Positions 1 to 6,721 are shown, numbered from the stretch's first letter. The stretch: DNA of 14,861 bases from Bacteroidales bacterium (GCA_003557805.1 PWNY01000427.1:1-14861); one strand, 5' to 3'. A program made the numbers and translations. Notes: generated from the sequence alone by a model not told the origin.

Positions 1-22
1 ACCACATAAAACAACCAAAACA

Positions 23-250
23 ATGGACAAAAAGGATGAAGCAGTACCCGTTCAGGTTTTTGCAGGTACACAATGGGAAACCACCATGCTGAAAAACCTG
101 CTTGAGGATGCCGGTATTGAGGCATTCCTTAAGGATGAATATATGGGAACGATCTACCCATGGTTTACAAATCCTGGTGGGGTGGATCCAATAAAGGTGT
201 TTGTCTCGAGCAAAGACCTGGAGGAAGCTCATAGGTTTGTTGAGGAGTAG
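23..250 (+). CDS. DUF2007 family small protein
   Basis: This 75-residue protein has the pattern of the DUF2007 family (putative prokaryotic signal-transducing proteins). An opening beta strand (VPVQVFAGTQWE) leads into a helix with LLEDAGIEAFLKDE, the typical 'A-x-x-L-K-x-x-L-E-x-x-G-I' signature. It ends in a strand and helix (IKVFVSSKDLEEAHRFVEE), where the acidic 'V-x-x-x-D-x-E-x-A' ending is also typical. The length is that of the bare domain, with no membrane segment or signal peptide, so it is probably cytosolic. The fold resembles small ferredoxin-like binding domains, but the ligand is not known. The ATG at 23 is the only sensible start. The upstream gene, if any, lies outside the window, so operon membership cannot be judged. 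Confidence 0.8.
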   Translation: MDKKDEAVPVQVFAGTQWETTMLKNLLEDAGIEAFLKDEYMGTIYPWFTNPGGVDPIKVFVSSKDLEEAHRFVEE

Positions 251-277
251 AAAAAGAAATCCTCAAAGGATTAAATG

Positions 278-298
278 GGGCCATACTCTACATGGCCC
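278..298 (+). terminator. Possible hairpin after the DUF2007 gene
   Basis: A perfect 7-bp inverted repeat (GGGCCAT at 278-284, ATGGCCC at 292-298) with a 7-nt loop lies 28 bp after the DUF2007 stop codon. It is GC-rich enough to fold, but no T tract follows. It may be a transcript-end or RNA-stability hairpin rather than a canonical intrinsic terminator. Confidence 0.35.
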
Positions 299-373
299 GT
301 AACTGCAAGGCTCTTATAATCCCATCATGCAGAAAAAGGATACTGTTGTTAAATCTGTTTATACGGAGTGTTT

Positions 374-1072
374 ATGATCAGCCTGGAGCGGCATTATGAT
401 AATATGTACCAACAGGCGGTTAAAAAGTTTAGAAACGGATGGTACAAGGCAGATGACCTGATCGACTCCGCGGCAGATGACAGGTTTGGGCTGACACTTG
501 TAATAAGGCCGCCACAAAGGATCACAAACGAGATCAGCAAGGTACTTGAAAGGATATACAGGGTTGAACCCGGGCAGTATTTCTACCCTGAATCCGACAT
601 GCACATTACCGTTACATCCATTATATCTTGCGTTGAAGGTTTTAGCCTGGTGCAAATAGATGCAGAGAAATACATCAGTGTTATTAAAGATTGCCTCAGA
701 GGATTTTCAGCTTTTAACCTGGAGCTAAGAGGAATTACAGCATCACCTGAATGTTTGATGGTACAGGGGTTTCCAGGTGACGGTCAATTAAATCAATTGC
801 GTGATAAACTCAAAGAAAGCTTTAACAACTCTGGACTGTTGCATTCAATAGATAAGCGTTATACCATCCGTACTGCCCATTCGACAATATTCAGGATAAA
901 AAATGACTTAAAAAACCAAAAGTGCTTTATTGAAACAATTAATAAGTACAGGGATCATGAGTTCGGGAAATTTTCCGCAGGCAGGATGGAACTGGTGTAT
1001 AATGACTGGTATCATCGTAAAAAGAGTTTAGAGAGACTGTATGAATTCCCCTTGAAAAACCACACTGGCTAA
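374..1072 (+). CDS. 2H phosphoesterase / 2'-5' RNA ligase family protein
   Basis: The protein has two HxT motifs about 90 residues apart: HIT at residues 77-79 (MHITVTSI) and HST at 169-171 (AHSTIFRI), counted from the ATG at 374. Two HxT/S motifs at the end of strands are the catalytic hallmark of the 2H phosphoesterase superfamily (LigT/ThpR RNA ligase, cyclic phosphodiesterase). The roughly 232-residue length is a little longer than the family core. It is probably a cytosolic enzyme acting on 2',3'-cyclic or 2'-5' phosphodiester bonds in RNA or nucleotides; the actual substrate cannot be read from the sequence. A GTG at 368 is an alternative start, but GGAG at 365-368 spaces correctly to the ATG at 374. 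It stands alone, with intergenic gaps of over 120 bp on both sides. Confidence 0.75.
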   Translation: MISLERHYDNMYQQAVKKFRNGWYKADDLIDSAADDRFGLTLVIRPPQRITNEISKVLERIYRVEPGQYFYPESDMHITVTSIISCVEGFSLVQIDAEKYISVIKDCLRGFSAFNLELRGITASPECLMVQGFPGDGQLNQLRDKLKESFNNSGLLHSIDKRYTIRTAHSTIFRIKNDLKNQKCFIETINKYRDHEFGKFSAGRMELVYNDWYHRKKSLERLYEFPLKNHTG

Positions 1073-1243
1073 TTTATTCGTGTTAGCAGCTGTAAGATGA
1101 AGGGGATGAAAATGATAACCTCTGTTAGATCCTCGATATTTTGATTTTAAATATATTTCAGGGCTGATTCGATAAACCAGGGCTAAACTTTATTATTTTT
1201 ATCAAGCTATAAGTATGCTGTAATTCAATAAAACACAAAGAAA

Positions 1244-1699
1244 ATGGAAATTGTCGAATTAAGGCAACGCGACAATATTGACAGGAACTCAAAGGCAGGA
1301 AAGGCATACATGCAGTTTAAAAAGCTGATTGGCGAGCTGGGGAAAAGGGAACTGCCCGATAATATTATTGTATACCTCAATGGTGAGATAAACAATCTAA
1401 ACTCCAGCCCGGATGATGAAGACCGCCTGAAAAAAATAATTGATAAGACTAAAGACAAGGTCATAAGGAAAATTGAGAAGGAGCTTAAGCTTGTGCCCAA
1501 GAACTACTATCGCAACCTTTGGCTTGCACTTGGAATGGCCGCCTTTGGCATTCCAATCGGCGTTGCTCTTGGAATCAGTCTTGGTAATATTGCCTTTTTG
1601 GGTATCGGGCTGCCGCTCGGAATTGGAGTAGGACTGGCAATGGGTGAGGGGCTCGATAAAAAAGCAAAGGATGAAGGCAGGCAAATTGATATTGAATAA
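1244..1699 (+). CDS. Glycine-rich two-helix membrane protein, unknown function
   Basis: I do not recognise a named family. The first ~85 residues are charged and helical, with a strongly lysine/glutamate-rich stretch at 61-85 (DRLKKIIDKTKDKVIRKIEKE). Two hydrophobic segments follow, at about residues 91-112 and 115-134. Both are full of small residues spaced every four positions (FGIPIGVALGISLG, GIGLPLGIGVGLAMG), the packing pattern of glycine-zipper membrane helices. The protein ends in a short charged tail. It is probably an inner-membrane protein with a cytosolic coiled N-terminal half. Glycine-zipper proteins include channels, bacteriocins and membrane-stress proteins, but nothing here chooses among these. 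It is flanked by gaps of about 170 and 190 bp, so it is probably monocistronic. Confidence 0.65.
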   Translation: MEIVELRQRDNIDRNSKAGKAYMQFKKLIGELGKRELPDNIIVYLNGEINNLNSSPDDEDRLKKIIDKTKDKVIRKIEKELKLVPKNYYRNLWLALGMAAFGIPIGVALGISLGNIAFLGIGLPLGIGVGLAMGEGLDKKAKDEGRQIDIE

Positions 1700-1893
1700 C
1701 CCTCCTTTCTGTAATAATCAATGGCCCTGGACTCATCCTGCATCTTAATAGAAGTGTTTCAGAAAATGTATTGCAGAAGCTGTTTATAGTATGTTATTGG
1801 CACAGATATTTTTTCAGGCAAAAGCCGCTAAGGGTTTTAGGTAAATTGCATGTATTGGTTTAATTGTAACCGGATAATTAAAAAACTCTAGTT

Positions 1894-2415
1894 TTGGACA
1901 TAAAATTAAAAGAAGCAGGTAGTCAGGATATTGAACAATTGCAGCAAATCGGCAGGCAGACCTTCTATGAGACCTTTATAGAGTGGAACACAGAAGAGAA
2001 TGTGCGAATGTATATTGACGAGAGCTTTGCCACTGAAAGGCTTGCTGCCGAGTTAAAAGATACAAACTCTGAATTCTGGCTCGCAGCTGATAATGGCAGG
2101 GTTATCGGTTATCTGAAGGTAAACTCCGGCCATGCACAGACAGAGTTGCAGGATGACAGGGCCATTGAGATAGAGAGGATTTACGTATTAAAGGAATACC
2201 AGGGAAAGGGCGTGGCCCAGTTGCTTTATAATAAGGCTATCCAGATAGCAACAATTAAAGAGGCCGAGTATGTGTGGCTGGGTGTCTGGGAGAACAACCT
2301 GAGAGCGATAAATTTTTACAGGAAAAACGGCTTTTTTGTTTTTGACGAACATCCTTTCAGGATGGGTAAAGAGGTTCAGACCGACCTTATGATGAAGCTG
2401 CCCCTGGATAGCTAA
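1894..2415 (+). CDS. paiA: PaiA-like GNAT polyamine N-acetyltransferase
   Basis: This 173-residue protein is a GCN5-related N-acetyltransferase. The acetyl-CoA loop is QGKGVA at residues 103-108, inside the conserved IERIYVLKEYQGKGVAQLL context. The WLGVWENN-RAINFYRKNGF block (128-147) and the ending with E-x-QTDLMMKL are features I recall from Bacillus subtilis PaiA, a spermine/spermidine acetyltransferase. The likely reaction is acetyl-CoA-dependent acetylation of polyamines or another small amine in the cytosol. The start is a TTG at 1894: no in-frame ATG fits, and the family's N-terminus aligns well from this codon. The partner regulator PaiB is not beside it. Substrate assignment is by family resemblance only, and other amines are possible. 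Confidence 0.82.
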   Translation: MDIKLKEAGSQDIEQLQQIGRQTFYETFIEWNTEENVRMYIDESFATERLAAELKDTNSEFWLAADNGRVIGYLKVNSGHAQTELQDDRAIEIERIYVLKEYQGKGVAQLLYNKAIQIATIKEAEYVWLGVWENNLRAINFYRKNGFFVFDEHPFRMGKEVQTDLMMKLPLDS

Positions 2416-2513
2416 TGCCGGCAGTGTTGTCAATAGCCATAATGGCAGTGTTTTGGGAAGTTGGAGAAAAGCAGGTAAGCGGTTGAAAACCGGATAACAT
2501 AAAGAAACGTGCT

Positions 2514-2912
2514 TTATAGGTAGAAAGAAAAGAAAAGGATTGTCTCCTGTTTGCCAAGACCCCGGGTCCTTGCAATGAGCCTGCCAGATCTGTCATACAC
2601 CCTGTCGCCCTGTATGCGCCCCACCAAACGCCCCCTGCCGTCATACAGCCTTCCGCTGTCAGTGCGCCCTATGTTGCGTCCTGAGCCGTCATATATCCTG
2701 TTGTTATCTACCCTTCCTACAAGCCGCCCCCTGCCGTCATACACCCTTTTGCCATCAACCCTGCCGATTAACCTGCCTCTGCCGTCATAGTACCTGTTCC
2801 CGTCAACCCTTCCTGTCAGTCTTCCTGAGCCGTCGTAGATCCTCTGAGGCTTTGCTTCCGAAGGCATCAGCAGTATCAGTAGCAGGGCAATAAATATGGC
2901 CGGAATACGCAT
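2514..2912 (-). CDS. Secreted YDGxGR tandem-repeat protein (beta-flower-like)
   Basis: The chosen ATG at 2912 gives 132 residues beginning MRIPAIFIALLLILLMPSEA, a clean signal peptide; a longer TTG start at 2933 only adds residues before it. Nearly all the mature protein is six consecutive 16-residue units (about residues 24-119) of the type R-x-YDG-x-GR-x-x-GR-x-D-x-x. The sixth is the most degenerate: YDRSGR, with ART where the others have GR. The pattern resembles the small Bacteroidota proteins known as 4-fold or 5-fold beta-flower proteins, in which each repeat is a beta hairpin in a closed ring. Six units would make a larger ring if it closes. It is probably periplasmic or extracellular, with unknown function. 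The C-terminal tail (ETILFFSFYL) is hydrophobic and lies outside the repeats. It is convergent with the GNAT gene and divergent from the lipoprotein gene at 3173. Confidence 0.78.
   Translation of the reverse strand: MRIPAIFIALLLILLMPSEAKPQRIYDGSGRLTGRVDGNRYYDGRGRLIGRVDGKRVYDGRGRLVGRVDNNRIYDGSGRNIGRTDSGRLYDGRGRLVGRIQGDRVYDRSGRLIARTRGLGKQETILFFSFYL
2556..2843 (-). repeat. Six in-frame 48-bp coding repeats
   Basis: Six head-to-tail 48-bp units encode the 16-residue YDGxGR repeats of the minus-strand protein. Each unit keeps the 'ccgtcatac/ccgtcgtag'-type core on the plus strand (the YDG codons), while flanking codons differ. The units are related at protein level but have diverged in DNA, so this is an old expansion under protein selection rather than a fresh slippage array. 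Confidence 0.85.
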
Positions 2913-2945
2913 GCTTTTTAATGAGTTTACCAAATGTTGCTTTTA

Positions 2946-2953
2946 TAAATATA
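2946..2953 (-). promoter_or_regulatory. Candidate -7 box for the repeat protein
   Basis: Read on the minus strand, 2953 to 2946 is TATATTTA, matching the Bacteroidota -7 consensus TAnnTTTG at all fixed positions except the last. It lies about 34 bp before the ATG at 2912. No convincing -33 TTTG was found. Confidence 0.3.
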
Positions 2954-3054
2954 TGAAATTCCCTGGTTTTGAGGCTTTCTGCCTCCGGCCAATATTGGTT
3001 TTTTAATAGTATTGATACATGTTTTCCCTCAAGGTAAAACCTGTAAAAGCATTA

Positions 3055-3079
3055 CTGGCAAAGGTTTTATTTTTGCCAG
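3055..3079 (+). promoter_or_regulatory. Candidate promoter overlapped by an inverted repeat
   Basis: TATTTTTG at 3068-3075 matches TAnnTTTG exactly. It is embedded in a perfect 8-bp inverted repeat (CTGGCAAA 3055-3062, TTTGCCAG 3072-3079, 9-nt spacer). A start of transcription around 3082 would leave a leader of about 90 nt before the ATG at 3173. The repeat could be an operator over the promoter. No -33 TTTG is visible at the usual distance. Confidence 0.4.
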
Positions 3080-3172
3080 CAGATGTTATCAACTTTTCTT
3101 GTAACTTGCAGGGGAGATTGCCTCAACCATGGTATGGTTATCCCAGTTAAACAATCAATAAACAGAGCTCCA

Positions 3173-4201
3173 ATGAAACCAATCTTATTAATTATTGCCC
3201 TTTTGGCAGCGGTTCAGTTCAGTTGTTCTAGGATAGAAAACCAGGTGGTAATTACAGGGCAGTTTTCCGGAGACATACCTGATAGTTTCAGGCATACCTT
3301 ACCTGTTAATTCAACTTCATACGAGGGTTTTTACGGGAGTGTGACACCTGATACATCGGGCAACTTTAAGGTAATGATCGATACTGACAGGCCGGCCTTA
3401 ATTAACTTCCTTTACCTTGGCTCTCCATCCCTTATAATTGAACCCGGTAATCATTATGAGATCACCCTTGCTCTTAAACCTGATGGAAGTCTTGAGCTAG
3501 GTGGTGACCTGTCCAGGGCCCAGGAGGTTTATTCCGCATTGCCGCACCAGCATCCTATGTCATGTCTATATTCATACGGTGAAGAGTTTACAAACTACCA
3601 TTCAATCAAACAGAACCTGACAGATGATATGCAGAAAGAGATCTCGCTGCTTAATGACCTGTATGACCAGGGTCTTATCACTGAGCAGGTCCTTGATTTG
3701 CTGGTAACGGACAGGCGGATATACTATCATACGGCAATGTCGGTGCTTGCCTCCCGCAATAACCTGCATTACATGTCAGAGGATGGCAAGGTGCCCGATG
3801 AGGTTTTTGAGCTGTGGAAAGAGGCTGCATATGGGGTGCCCAGGTCCGGGGACTTCTTCCTTAGCTCCTTTTATTCATGGTATTATCTTCAGATGTGTTT
3901 CTTTTACAATACATACACCACATTTGATTTTGACGATTTCAATCAGCTTCGTGCCAGAAGGCGTGCCGGGGGTACCATCCATTCACATAATATCGAGCTG
4001 GCCGGTGAGTATATGGAAGGGGATGTCCTTGAGTTTTTTGTAGCCGGCAGCTTTTATTATCAGCATATGAGGCGTGAATATGACAAAGATATGGTCATGC
4101 TGTTCGAGCAGTTTAAGGGGGACTTCCCTCAAAGCAGGTATATTCCATTTGTTGAGACAACCCTGGAAGAGATGGTTGAAAGGCAAAATGAAATGAACTA
4201 A
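3173..4201 (+). CDS. TlpA-like lipoprotein without a thioredoxin domain
   Basis: The ATG at 3173 is preferred because it begins directly with a lipoprotein signal, MKPILLIIALLAAVQFSC, with Cys18 as the lipidated residue. An open frame extends to 3083, but those 30 residues would precede the signal peptide. The mature part begins with a beta-rich domain (VVITGQFSGDIPD, GNFKVMIDTDRPALINFLYL, LIIEPGNHYEITL) like the DUF4369-type N-terminal domain of Bacteroidota TlpA thiol-disulfide lipoproteins. An alpha-helical middle follows, ending FPQSRYIPFVETTLEEMVE, the helix that normally precedes the thioredoxin domain. The protein stops there, with no CxxC-containing domain. It is probably an outer- or inner-membrane lipoprotein of the periplasm, and its role without the redox domain is unknown. 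The next gene follows after 31 bp and may be cotranscribed. Confidence 0.7.
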   Translation: MKPILLIIALLAAVQFSCSRIENQVVITGQFSGDIPDSFRHTLPVNSTSYEGFYGSVTPDTSGNFKVMIDTDRPALINFLYLGSPSLIIEPGNHYEITLALKPDGSLELGGDLSRAQEVYSALPHQHPMSCLYSYGEEFTNYHSIKQNLTDDMQKEISLLNDLYDQGLITEQVLDLLVTDRRIYYHTAMSVLASRNNLHYMSEDGKVPDEVFELWKEAAYGVPRSGDFFLSSFYSWYYLQMCFFYNTYTTFDFDDFNQLRARRRAGGTIHSHNIELAGEYMEGDVLEFFVAGSFYYQHMRREYDKDMVMLFEQFKGDFPQSRYIPFVETTLEEMVERQNEMN

Positions 4202-4232
4202 AAAGATTAAATGCATAAAAAAAGAAGTAGTC

Positions 4233-5471
4233 ATGAATGATAAGATCACCTGTCCGAACTGTGGACACAGTTTTGACGTGGAACAGGCCCTTTCAGGGAA
4301 GCTTGAGGCTCACTTCAGAGCAGAATATGAGAGGAAAATCGCCGAACAGGCCGAAAAGTTCAACCTGGAAAAAAAGAAGATCGAACAAGAGCGTAACAGG
4401 TTGAACGAACAAAAGGAAAAGCAGGAAGAGCTTGTAAAGGCTGAGCTTGCAAGGGCCATTGAGCAGGAGAGGAGAAAAATTGAGAAATCGGCCCTTGAGA
4501 GCTATGAAGAAAAGATCAGGTCCCTCCAGGAGGAGAACGAAAAACGGAAATCAGAGAACAAGGCCCTGCGTGAAAAAGAGGTGGCCCTTTTGAAACAGGA
4601 AGCGGCACTTAAGGAAAAACAGGAGGAGTTGAACCTTGAAGCCGAAAAACTGCTTCTGAAAAAACAGAAGGAAATCGAGGAGAAGGCAAGGGCCAGGGAG
4701 AGGGAGAGCTTCGAGCTGGAGAAGATCAGGCTCTTAAAGCAGATCGAGGATAATAAAAAGCTGGCCGAGGAGATGAAGAGAAAGGCCGAACAGGGTTCAA
4801 TGCAGCTTCAGGGGGAGGTTCAGGAGCTTGCGATTGAAGAGTTACTGGGCAGGCTATACCCCTTCGATAGGATCGAGGAGGTACCCAAGGGTGTGCGTGG
4901 AGCGGACTGCATACAGACAGTCATTAACAATATGCAGCAGGAGTGTGGCTCAATAGTATATGAAAGCAAGCGGACAAAGAACTTTGCAAAAGACTGGATC
5001 GACAAGCTGAAGCAGGACCAGGTAAGCTGCAGGGCCGATATTGCTGTACTTGTGACCGAAACAATGCCCTCCGATATGGAGAGGTTCGGGGAGCGCGACG
5101 GCATATGGATATGCGGTTTCCATGAAGTAAAGAGCCTCTCTTTTGTGCTGCGAGAGATGCTTGTAAAGACACATTCGGTAAGGCTGTCACAGGAGAACAA
5201 GGGAGATAAAATGGAGTTGCTATACAACTACCTTACCAGCCCGGAGTTTGTGCAGAACATCAAGAGGATCGTTGAGAACTACGATGCAATGATCGACCAG
5301 CTTAACTCTGAGAAGAAGGCTATGCATAAGATATGGGCAACCAGGGAAAAGCAGATATGGATCGTGCAGGAGAATATCTCTGCATTGTTTGGATCAATAA
5401 AGGGTATAGCAGGGAAGGAACTTGAGACCTCCAATGTCCTGGAATTGCCGGATAAAAAGATTGAGGACTAA
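4233..5471 (+). CDS. DUF2130 coiled-coil protein, predicted PD-(D/E)XK fold
   Basis: The 412-residue protein begins with a zinc-ribbon-like knuckle (CPNCGHSFD, Cys7 and Cys10). A long, highly charged coiled coil of Lys, Glu, Arg and Gln runs from about residue 20 to 195. The DUF2130 domain then follows: LYPFDRIEEVPKGVRGADC, SIVYESKRTKNFAKDWIDKLKQDQ, ADIAVLVTETMP and GIWICGFHE. Asp225 followed by Glu244-Ser-Lys246 matches the D-(x)n-E-x-K core of PD-(D/E)XK nucleases. The architecture of coiled coil then nuclease-like domain recalls RmuC, but the sequence is a different family. It is probably cytosolic and DNA-associated. Substrate and activity have not been shown from sequence. The gene lies 31 bp after the lipoprotein gene; whether they are functionally linked is unclear. 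Confidence 0.82.
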   Translation: MNDKITCPNCGHSFDVEQALSGKLEAHFRAEYERKIAEQAEKFNLEKKKIEQERNRLNEQKEKQEELVKAELARAIEQERRKIEKSALESYEEKIRSLQEENEKRKSENKALREKEVALLKQEAALKEKQEELNLEAEKLLLKKQKEIEEKARARERESFELEKIRLLKQIEDNKKLAEEMKRKAEQGSMQLQGEVQELAIEELLGRLYPFDRIEEVPKGVRGADCIQTVINNMQQECGSIVYESKRTKNFAKDWIDKLKQDQVSCRADIAVLVTETMPSDMERFGERDGIWICGFHEVKSLSFVLREMLVKTHSVRLSQENKGDKMELLYNYLTSPEFVQNIKRIVENYDAMIDQLNSEKKAMHKIWATREKQIWIVQENISALFGSIKGIAGKELETSNVLELPDKKIED

Positions 5472-5577
5472 ACAAAAGAGTCCTTCCCAATCAAGGCTGC
5501 GTAAAATCAATTTAATTTATTAAGATGATATAAACCAGCGATCAAGTAGCTGTAAAATAAATTTGTATATATGAATA

Positions 5578-5601
5578 ATATTTCGGTATTTTGCGAAATA
5601 T
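5578..5601 (+). promoter_or_regulatory. ArsR-type operator 1, before arsR
   Basis: A perfect inverted repeat has arms ATATTTCG (5578-5585) and CGAAATAT (5594-5601) and an 8-bp spacer. It ends 4 bp before the ATG at 5606. A closely matching element occurs at 7486-7509 before the ArsP-type gene: aligned over 28 bp, including the following AAAA, 23 positions agree. The position at the start of the repressor gene fits autoregulation. Binding by this ArsR is inferred. Confidence 0.7.
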
Positions 5602-5620
5602 AAAAATGCTATATTTTGAA

Positions 5621-5944
5621 ATGAATAAAAAGCTAAAACTTCCAGATGACATCAGTGAGCTTGCCAGGATTGCAAAAGCAATGGGGCACCCTGTCCGTTT
5701 GTACATTCTTCAAAAATTGTCCGGGATGCACTCATGTTGTTACAGTGGTGACCTGGTTGATGAGTTGCCGGTCGGCCGGTCTACACTCTCACAACATTTA
5801 AAGGAGTTGAAGCATGCAGGCCTTATTCAGGGTGAAACAGAGCCGCCTTACATAAAATATTGCCTGAACCATAAGAACTGGAATAAGGCTAAAGAGTTGT
5901 TTGAAAGAACATTTAGCGAAAAGCAGGATAGTAAAACTGTTTGA
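5621..5944 (+). CDS. arsR: ArsR/SmtB-family arsenical-responsive repressor
   Basis: This is a 107-residue winged-helix repressor. The body reads ELARIAKAMGHPVRLYILQKL (ArsR helix 1-2), then a recognition region with GRSTLSQHLKELKHAGLIQG, then a wing with PPYIKYCLN. The only cysteines are Cys39, Cys40 and Cys81, a plausible three-thiolate site for trivalent arsenic or an organoarsenical. Starts at 5606 (ATG, 112 residues) and 5621 (ATG) are both possible. The upstream TTG at 5591 lies inside the operator and is unlikely. I chose 5621 because the encoded N-terminus (MNKKLKLPDD) matches family length better. It heads the arsenical-resistance cluster and is expected to release its operators when the effector binds, derepressing itself, the genes downstream and the ArsP-type gene. 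Confidence 0.85.
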   Translation: MNKKLKLPDDISELARIAKAMGHPVRLYILQKLSGMHSCCYSGDLVDELPVGRSTLSQHLKELKHAGLIQGETEPPYIKYCLNHKNWNKAKELFERTFSEKQDSKTV

Positions 5945-5961
5945 CAATAAAAAATTATAAA

Positions 5962-5986
5962 ATTTTGAAAAAGGATTTTTCAAAAT
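5962..5986 (+). promoter_or_regulatory. Perfect AT-rich inverted repeat between arsR and the thioredoxin gene
   Basis: Two 11-bp arms (ATTTTGAAAAA at 5962-5972, TTTTTCAAAAT at 5976-5986) flank a 3-nt spacer (GGA), starting 18 bp after the arsR stop. The RNA would form a long but weak A/U hairpin containing five U residues in its descending arm. It could attenuate or separate arsR from the downstream genes, or be a protein-binding site. It does not resemble the two TTCG/CGAA operators. Confidence 0.5.
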
Positions 5987-6033
5987 AGAAAACCGAGGAT
6001 TAGTTGATCCCATAACTTTAAAACCTTATTTAT

Positions 6034-6273
6034 ATGGAAATAAAAATTCTTGGGGCTGGTTGCCCGAAATGTAAGACACTTGAGAAAATGACAAAAGAGG
6101 CTGCTGAAAAAGCCGGTATTGATGCCCATATTATCAAGGAAGAGGATATTATGAAAATAATGGAGTTTGGTGTAATGCGCACTCCAGGTCTTGTAATTAA
6201 CGAAAAAGTTGTTTTTTCCGGACGTTTGCCTTCTGCTGACGAACTCAATAAGTTGATAGCACAAAACAAATAA
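6034..6273 (+). CDS. Small thioredoxin-family redox protein (ArsE position)
   Basis: This 79-residue protein has the minimal thioredoxin fold of the 'redox-active disulfide protein 2' type. The active site is GCPKC with Cys10 and Cys13, and the cis-proline is Thr50-Pro51 (VMRTPGLVINEK). The end (VVFSGRLPSADELNKLI) is typical of the family. It has no signal peptide, so it should act in the cytosol. It sits where ArsE lies in arsEFG-type clusters, directly before the ArsF-family gene (19 bp gap). The likely role is to pass reducing equivalents from the cytosolic thioredoxin pool to the ArsG-family membrane protein, or to an arsenical. The equivalence to ArsE is inferred from position only. Confidence 0.82.
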   Translation: MEIKILGAGCPKCKTLEKMTKEAAEKAGIDAHIIKEEDIMKIMEFGVMRTPGLVINEKVVFSGRLPSADELNKLIAQNK

Positions 6274-6292
6274 TCTAAAACCAAATAATCCA

Positions 6293-6712
6293 ATGAAATC
6301 AATAACAATTATTTTTCTCTGTATACTATCAGTCTTTATCGGAACTTCATTCACAGGCGGTGGTAGCAGCCAGAGTAACCAGAGCAACAACCCTGTGGCA
6401 AAAGCTTCAGAAAATCCGGTGGTATATTATTTCCATAACACCAGAAGGTGTGCGATATGCAATGCGGTAGAGAATGAATCAAAGAAGGCCCTGCAGGAAC
6501 TTTATGGCGATAAGGTGCCATTTCTGGCATACAACATTGAAGAAACTGAAGGCAGAGAAAAAGCCGGGGAGATTGGAGTTTTCGGACAGGCCCTGCTTAT
6601 TGTAAGTCGGGATACAACAGTAAATATAACTGTTGAAGGATTTATGTACGCCAGAACTGATCCTGATAGATTTAAACAGATTATCAAGGAGAGTACAGAC
6701 CCGCTATTATAA
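6293..6712 (+). CDS. arsF: ArsF-family exported CxxC protein
   Basis: The 139-residue product begins with an export signal (MKSITIIFLCILSVFIGTSF) and a Ser/Asn-rich linker. A compact thioredoxin-like domain starting VVYYFHNTRRCAICNAVE follows. Cys53 and Cys56 form the CxxC pair, and YYFH-x-x-x-RC-x-x-C is the signature I associate with proteins named ArsF, a subunit of a reported nitrophenyl-arsenical nitroreductase. No flavin-binding nitroreductase domain is present, so the chemistry of this subunit is more likely thiol-based. It is expected to be periplasmic or membrane-anchored facing the periplasm. It lies between the thioredoxin and the ArsG-family permease, and is probably cotranscribed with both. 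The exact substrate is uncertain. Confidence 0.75.
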   Translation: MKSITIIFLCILSVFIGTSFTGGGSSQSNQSNNPVAKASENPVVYYFHNTRRCAICNAVENESKKALQELYGDKVPFLAYNIEETEGREKAGEIGVFGQALLIVSRDTTVNITVEGFMYARTDPDRFKQIIKESTDPLL

Positions 6713-6721
6713 GAATCAAGT

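Noticed and set aside
2480..2492. Small hairpin CGGTT-GAA-AACCG between the convergent GNAT and repeat-protein genes
   Set aside because: A 5-bp stem without a T tract on either strand is too weak to call as a bidirectional terminator.
3083..3172. Upstream extension of the lipoprotein by 30 codons
   Set aside because: It would place a soluble segment before a lipoprotein signal peptide and would begin at or just after the candidate transcription start.
4820..5227. Minus-strand open frame opposite the DUF2130 gene
   Set aside because: The plus-strand domain is well supported here, and the antisense product is Ser/Cys-rich without motif.
5591..5620. TTG start for the arsR gene
   Set aside because: The codon lies inside the inverted-repeat operator; ATG codons follow at 5606 and 5621.
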